Of a DNA stretch of 64,000 bases, positions 58,419 to 64,000 are shown piece by piece. Location: contig ML213515.1 of the NCBI GenBank assembly GCA_004369045.1, forward strand, positions 560,401 to 624,400, in the 5' to 3' direction. Numbering within the stretch: the first letter of the stretch is position 1; each line of letters begins with the position of its first letter. The notes beneath the pieces were generated by a model. That model was not told the origin of the DNA. It did no database searches and saw only the letters and a program-made list of their open reading frames with translations. Both the position numbers and the translations under genes were made by a program. This stretch comes from Heliocybe sulcata (lineage: Eukaryota > Basidiomycota > Agaricomycetes > Gloeophyllales > Gloeophyllaceae).

Positions 58419-60705
58419 ATGACCATTGGGGCATTCTCTCTCTTGGCTTTGGCGGTGGTTCTTGCTGCATTGTATAGGCGGTCCAGAAAATCCTGGCTGT
58501 CCGACCTCCCAGGACCTGAATCGGAATTCATGCTTGGTAGGTTCCCTGACTTGAAGCTGGGTGTATGCTTTATCTATCTCCCGCTATCAAGGAAACGTTC
58601 GCCAGGTTCTGCGAGGGAATGTCATCGAACTGATGCTGGGCTGGAAAGAGGAGTTTGGTTCTGTCTTCCGGTATCAAAGTTTATTTGGGGTGAGCTCAAC
58701 ATAGTGATGTTCATGACCTCTGCATATATCTTAATTTGTCTTTCTTAGCGGAACATACCTGTCATCTCCGATTCTAAAGCATTGCATCATATCCTCAACG
58801 TAGCGGCGTATGATTTCCCGCAACCCAATTGGCTGAGAGCTTTCATTATGGGTTTCAGTGGGCCAAATCTGGTCTGGGCGGAAGGTCTCCAGTATTCTGT
58901 CTCCGTCAATTGAACTGGAAGATTCATAGATTATGCAGGTGACACCCACAGAAGACAAAGAAGAGTTATGGCACCCGCATTTGGTGTTCGGGAGTCAAAG
59001 GGCCTGTTTCCCGTCTTCAGAGATCACGCGGCAAAAGTGCGTACTCTTCCCGCTTCTGCCGGAATACACGTTGTAAATTCCGGGTGCTTGTCCTTCAGTT
59101 GGCCTCTGATCTACAAGACGCGCTCCTTGGTGACGGTAACCGAGATTCGATAGTTATCGACTTCCATCCTATTCTACATACCGCTGCACTGGGAGCAATC
59201 AGTGAAGGTATGAGTGATCGCTGGGGTCCTCTTACGGCTCTCTCATAGTTCCCGTCGATCCTAGCTGCCTTTGACTTCCAGATTGACAAAGAACATACAG
59301 TGCTGAACGAAGTCTACCGTAATTTCAAGTGAGATCCTCACTACGACTTCAATGTGGCACCCTCGATACTCATATGAACGTAGCGGCGATTCAATGCCTC
59401 CAAGCAAGGCTGTCTTGGACGCGCTCGTAGATTACGTCCCTCCGGCTCTCGTTCACGTATTATTCAAGATTCTACCGTTCAAACAGATCAAGTTCCTCAG
59501 AAAGCATAAAGAGTACACTTATCAGGTTGCCAAGGAGCTGGTTGCGAACAAGTCCCGGGAAGATGTCAAAGCAAAGAAGCAGAGAGACGTCTTCAGCTTA
59601 CTACGTGCGATTCCATGGTGTTAATTCTTCCAGGTAACTGATTGGTATCCGGCAGTGCAGGCGAATACGTCAGAGGAAAGCAAACACCGGCTTAGTGACG
59701 ATGAGTTGTACGCCCAAATGAGGTGAACTCGCCCGCGAAACGATGGTGGGCTGGGTGCTGACTATATCTACCCAGCATTATCTTCGTAGCGGGTCAAGAT
59801 ACCACCTCCAACACTATGCTCTATACGCTTTGGGAACTGGCGAAGCACGATGACGTCCAAACCCGGCTACGCAACGAGATTCGACAAGTTCAATCTGACA
59901 TCCGGGCTCAAGGAAAATCTGATGTTACTCTGAGCGACATGGAGAACATGGAGTATCTCCTGGCTGTGATCAAGGTCCGTTGATGTTCCGCTATGTCGCT
60001 CACAGGTACTGAATCGCACTGTACCTATCTCAGGAAGGGTTGCGACTGTACCCTGTTGTCTTTCAGGTATCTCGGGTAGCAGAGAAGGATACCGTGCTGC
60101 CACTTAGCAGAGAGCTCAAGACTACGTCAGGCACGCAGCTACATTGCCTTCATATCCCGAAAGGCACGGAAGTAATCCTCGCTATCGGAGCCTACAACCG
60201 GTAGGCCCCGTCCGCTTTCACGTTAATGACATGCATTTATCTCTCATGGTACAGAGACAAGACTATCTGGGGTCAAGATGCTGACGAGTTCAAGCCGGAA
60301 AGATGGCTGAAAGATGGGCAAGCTACGAAAGACGTGCCTACTGTCGGCATTATGGGTAACCTGTAAGCGCCTAAACCGTACGAGGGTTACATTATCTGAT
60401 CAACTCGGCCTTAGGTTGACATTCCTGAGCGGACCGCGGTCTTGCATCGGGTGGCGGTTCGCGTACGTATACACTCCAAAGTACTATGCAGTATGCAGCC
60501 TGATGTCGCTCACTTCCGATTGCCCAGCATGATGGAGATGCAATGTTTCCTTGCAGAACTCGTCGATATCTTTGAAATCCAGGTCGCCGATCCGAAGAAG
60601 GTTATGCGTTCGGAGGGCGACAACGCGATTTATCCTGTTATAAATGGCGAGGAAGAGAAAGGGGCTCAAATGCCCTTACGCATATCCTTGGCGTCGAGAG
60701 ACTAG
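58419..60705 (+). CDS. cytochrome P450 (C)
   Basis: A multi-exon gene from ATG at 58419 (MTIGAFSLLALAVVLAALYRR membrane anchor, cited in part) to TAG at 60703-60705. It shows the hinge LPGPESEFMLG, then GNVRQVLRGNVIELM, HRRQRRVMAPAFG, I-helix AGQDTTSNT, K-helix EGLRLYP, FKPERWL and haem loop FLSGPRSCIGWRFA; the end is MPLRISLASRD. Every junction I followed keeps phase and no stop was met. The I-helix has Gln where the usual His or Glu stands (AGQDTT). It is a paralogue of P450-A and -B on the opposite strand, 6 kb from B, with two unrelated genes between. Substrate unknown. Confidence 0.88.
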
Positions 60706-61356
60706 CAATTGCCGAGGAAAGTTGTAATCACCGACGTATGTTTGGGCTTCGAGTCTTCCGGGTCTTCGCTAATACGTGTGGCCCACAGGATACGGAGCCA
60801 GTATGTATAAATGCGAAGATTCGCAGTTGAAAATACGGAGCATACATTGTGATTGATCTGAAGCCTCTATGCTCTCACTTGTGCTAGCACTGCATCTGTG
60901 GCATTCTTCTGTTCTGTCCGTGTGAGAGACATCGATATGTTGATCCCAAGGCCGCACATTAGATTCGCGATGGTGACCTGAGCATGTACTGCTACAATGT
61001 AGGCACTCGTCCTATCAAGGACAGTACCTGGGAGAACTATGTGTCTAGAGCAATACTTCTTCGCCACGAACCGGACACAGCATACTCCGGTACTAGTCTC
61101 TCGCGTAGTATCAAGTCTTCCTCCGATCTGGTTCTTGTTCTTTCCATCCTCCACTATCCGGCTGTTTTACAATGGGCATCATACATCACGTGCCGTTAGA
61201 TGCATCAACTGCAACTGAAGCGCCAGCACAATGCACTTGGACTATCGCGACTGCATTAGCGTCAGGGAATGAGATGGTGCGAGTCATTCAGTCTGTGATA
61301 TTATGTCTTCGCAGCTATAGTATAATTTACAGCTTTTTATGTACAGATCCTGGCCC
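60706..61356. other. 3'-to-3' spacer with duplicated block
   Basis: It lies between P450-C and the reductase gene, which converge. It contains the second copy of the block found downstream of P450-A. Confidence 0.5.
61060..61240 (+). repeat. duplicated block, copy downstream of P450-C
   Basis: It matches the minus strand of 47073-47260 with scattered substitutions and small gaps. It begins about 355 bases past the P450-C stop, whereas the other copy begins about 60 bases past the P450-A stop. Confidence 0.75.
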
Positions 61357-62674
61357 TTACGCGTCAGCAACCTTGATAACCTTCTTCGCCTTGTTCGTGC
61401 CCTTCTGTACAGACAGGATCGCCTCGCCGACAGTCTCCAAACCGACACTGACGTCCTCGGTGTACTTGAGCTCGCCTTTGGCGATCTTATCGGGAACTAC
61501 GCTGTAAAACTCCTCCTCGTACCTGGGCAGGAGGGAGAAGACGAGGAAGCCATGCAGGTGGAGTTCCTTCTCAAAGATAAGGTTGAGGTTCTTGACTCCG
61601 TAGTACTCGGCAGAATTATATCCGCTGATAAAGCCGCATTCCTGTGGCCAATGCGTTAGCATACTTGCGCGTGATAGATGCCATGGTCAACTCACGAGGA
61701 AGCGAGCGCCGATGTGCGCCGCTGCGAGGGCGGTTTCGAGAGTCTCGCCGCCGACGTTGTCCCAGTAGACGTCGATACCGCCCTCCTTCTCTAGAACCTC
61801 TTTTGTGGAGGTGGTCTTGTAGTTGAACGCGACATCCGCACCGAGGCTCTTGATGAACGCGACCTTCTCTTCCGAACCAGCGGAGGCAATGACCTTCATG
61901 CCTTCAAGCTTGGCGAGTTGAATGACAATACTACCAAGATGATTACAATCCGGTGTCCATCCAGCGAGACGAAATACGAGACTTACGATCCAACGGGCCC
62001 AGCACCGGCGGTTACGAAGGCCGTCTCGCCTTTCTTCGCATTGGAGTACTCCCTCCATGCGAGATAGGCAGTTTGGCCAGGCATGCCAGCCGCTCCGACG
62101 TAGACGCTCCATGGCAGACCCTCCTTATTCTCGATAAAACGGTACTTGCCCGCATCGGTGTCGATGAAATATTCTTGGAAGGCTATGGGAAAGTGACGTC
62201 AGAGGGGGACTGCAGTCCGGAAAGAAGACTCACGAAAGACGCCGTAGACGTGCTGGCCGGCTTTGAACTTGGAATTCTCGGAGCGTACGACGACGCCGAT
62301 ACCGAAGTTATTCAACGGCTGGCCGACGATGTACGGAGGCTAGCAGCGAAGAAGTTACAATATTCAGATGAACCCCGAAGGCAAACGTGCTGGTGCGCTA
62401 CTTACCGAGTAACTCTTGATCGAGGGGTCGCGCATCTTTCCGCGCATGTACGGGTCGATGGAGAGGGCGAGCGTCTTGACAAGGAAACCACCGTTCAAAG
62501 GTACGGTATCGGGGTCGATGGTCTCGCTGTCATCATAGACAGTCGTCTTGCCGGGTACAGGGTATCCTGGACAAGTCAATCTCAGAATGAGGACATTGTA
62601 AGGCAGCGGCAAGATGAGGAGGTACCGGTAGGGATTTCATTGAAGATGTGGCGACCGTTGGGAACTGGAGACAT
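61357..62674 (-). CDS. MDR-family NADPH-dependent alkenal/enone reductase
   Basis: Six exons: 62674-62626, 62566-62406, 62339-62234, 62182-61987, 61930-61696 and 61641-61357, giving 343 residues in phase. MRGKMRDP near residue 60, GAAGMPGQTAYLAW, the Rossmann-fold segment AGAGPVGSIVIQLAKL, GADVAFNY, IDVYWDNVGGE and FISGYN are hallmarks of the zinc-free leukotriene B4 12-hydroxydehydrogenase / double-bond reductase branch of the medium-chain dehydrogenases. These enzymes reduce the C=C bond of alpha,beta-unsaturated aldehydes and ketones with NADPH in the cytosol. The usual AAxGAVG is AGAGPVG here, a common variant. The gene may serve detoxification; closeness to P450-C is not proof of a shared pathway. 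Confidence 0.9.
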
Positions 62675-63890
62675 TGCGAGTAGAAGTGAAAGTTGACAGA
62701 AACTGATGATAGTCCAAGAGCATCATGCGGGCGGTTTTATACGTGCAGAGAACTTCGGTGCAAGGCGCGGCCTTGGTCATCTTCGGGTTATATTACAACA
62801 GACTCCCGAGGTTATGTGTTTCTTGCAGAAGCGTCACTAGTTGCAGCAGAAGTTCGCTGCGTCAGCCACCCACGACTGAGTCAAGGAGTGGCGCGACAGC
62901 TCGCGTGGGATGCCTTTTCTGGAAGGTACGAACCTTGCCGAAATGTCTTTCGCTCTTCTTCCGCTCTGATTCAACGCTTGTGAGGACGTTTACGGAACAC
63001 GATCCGGAAATGTTTATAAAGTTGAATGAGATCCGAGGTTCTCCGAAAGGATGTGGTTGGACGATCTTGACTGACTCGGCTCGGCCATTTCCCCGCTGGG
63101 CTGACAGTACTACGGCCGTTGCCGAGAGCCAGTTCTGTGCTCATTAGAGCGTGCTCGCCAGCTAAGTTCCTCTTGCTAGGGTTAGCGGAACATACATCAC
63201 TTCTTACGGTTCTTAGTTTCTGATTGGCTTGCACATCCTTACCCTGAGTCATTCCCAGTAGCCAAGGTACTTCTTTACGTTGATCGCGAGCTGGTGGGCA
63301 CTCGCAGCCGACATCCTCGCAGTCATATGGTACGCCGAGCGAATTCCAGCTGCAAAGACGGCAAGAAGGATTCACAGCTACACCGATAGTAACCGTGTTC
63401 TCCTTTTCCAAATTTGATAACACTGACGGAAAAGAATAATAGAAGGGACACGCGGGATCTCTATCCAGGCCAGAAGACTCAATTATAGGTCGTGTCTTGG
63501 AGCATCTGCCAATAACGGGACGATCTTGCCGGTAGTGGACTAGCAGAGCAAATAAGTCGCAGTACAACGGCGGCGTTAAGGTCAGGGAGCGGGAGTCTGC
63601 CCATAACATGCAAGTTTTTGTCCCCAGAGAAAGTCTTGACATGCCTCTAGTCGGATTTCTACCGGAACAGAGTTTTTACAACTCGAAAATTTGGCCGACC
63701 ATCCCCGACCATCCTCCTTCCTAGTCATACTGCTTCAAAGGTCGCTCTCGCTCGTATACTTGAACTCACTGTCTGATGTGCTCTTCGGCATCACGCAGTC
63801 ATCGCGCATGATTTGCCGCAGACATCCCTTCACTCGCCTCTAGGGACTACATTTGTTAGGCCGACGACTGCCCTAGACCCATTGTTGGCA
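62675..63890. other. intergenic, one long unsupported frame
   Basis: The minus strand is open for 223 codons at 63642-62971, but the translation has no recognised motif and mixes Cys, Arg and Ser irregularly. I do not call it a gene. Confidence 0.35.
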
Positions 63891-64000
63891 ATGGAATTCA
63901 CCTTTTCGCTCGTGCGTCTTCTTATATCCGCGTCCGGGCGCCTTGCTGTCTCCATCTCGTATGCCCTCCATGAAGCTCAAGAGCCTGGTCAGCCACCGCA
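63891..64000 (+). CDS. possible 5' end of a gene cut by the window
   Basis: An open frame starts at ATG 63891 (context TGGCAATGG) and runs 36 codons to the window edge, beginning MEFTFSLVRLLISASG. The start is hydrophobic, as a signal or anchor might be. It is too short to identify. Confidence 0.25.
   Translation, partial: MEFTFSLVRLLISASGRLAVSISYALHEAQEPGQPP

Noticed and set aside
47319-62674. A secondary-metabolite gene cluster built around the three P450s
   Set aside because: No synthase, terpene cyclase or dedicated transporter lies among them, and ribosomal protein eS10 sits in between; local P450 duplication explains the pattern.
62971-63642. 223-codon minus-strand frame
   Set aside because: No domain, irregular composition, and neither intron signals nor a neighbour support it.

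Overview
The window looks like nuclear DNA of a filamentous basidiomycete, most likely an Agaricomycete. The reasons are coding regions cut by many short GT-AG introns of about 48-70 bp, a farnesylated-type mating pheromone precursor, the fungus-restricted DUF6534 membrane-protein family, several multi-exon P450 genes and fungal versions of housekeeping genes. The species itself cannot be read from the sequence.

Layout. 1-7948 is gene-poor; the one convincing gene is a 40-residue mating pheromone precursor with a CaaX end at 4173-4051 (minus) behind a clear TATA box. 7949-12041 is a PPS1-like dual-specificity phosphatase. 13022-14536 encodes a membrane protein made of two duplicated voltage-sensor-like modules. 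16772-14857 (minus) is the N-glycan mannosyltransferase ALG12. 19037-17366 (minus), 25360-27107 and 35848-37516 are three paralogues of a DUF6534-type membrane protein, each about 240 residues long and cut into 17 exons with matching microexons; the first copy carries one in-frame stop. Between them lie an ADP1-type ABC transporter (20360-24432), an intron-bearing tRNA-Leu(CAA) at 27445, a seven-helix protein (29087-30400), a two-domain ABM-like protein (31319-30604, minus), a DUF952 protein (31634-32044) and a single-pass coiled-coil protein (33654-32491, minus).

The right half holds ORC1 (37927-40923), an aldose 1-epimerase (43090-41066, minus), a beta-trefoil-like protein with a Gly/Lys-rich tail (44966-43640, minus), a NAP1 histone chaperone (45549-46724), two minus-strand P450 genes (49598-47319 and 52857-50641), ribosomal protein eS10 (54519-53963, minus), a type II membrane glycosyltransferase-like protein (54985-56891), a third P450 (58419-60705) and an MDR-type NADPH reductase (62674-61357, minus).

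Most genes are unlinked housekeeping or accessory functions rather than one pathway. The three P450s are intact paralogues, and a duplicated block downstream of two of them suggests local duplication. For most genes the exon boundaries were placed by hand from GT/GC-AG sites, reading phase and family conservation; for the genes where summed exon lengths are given, these are multiples of three. Single-base errors in coordinates are possible.
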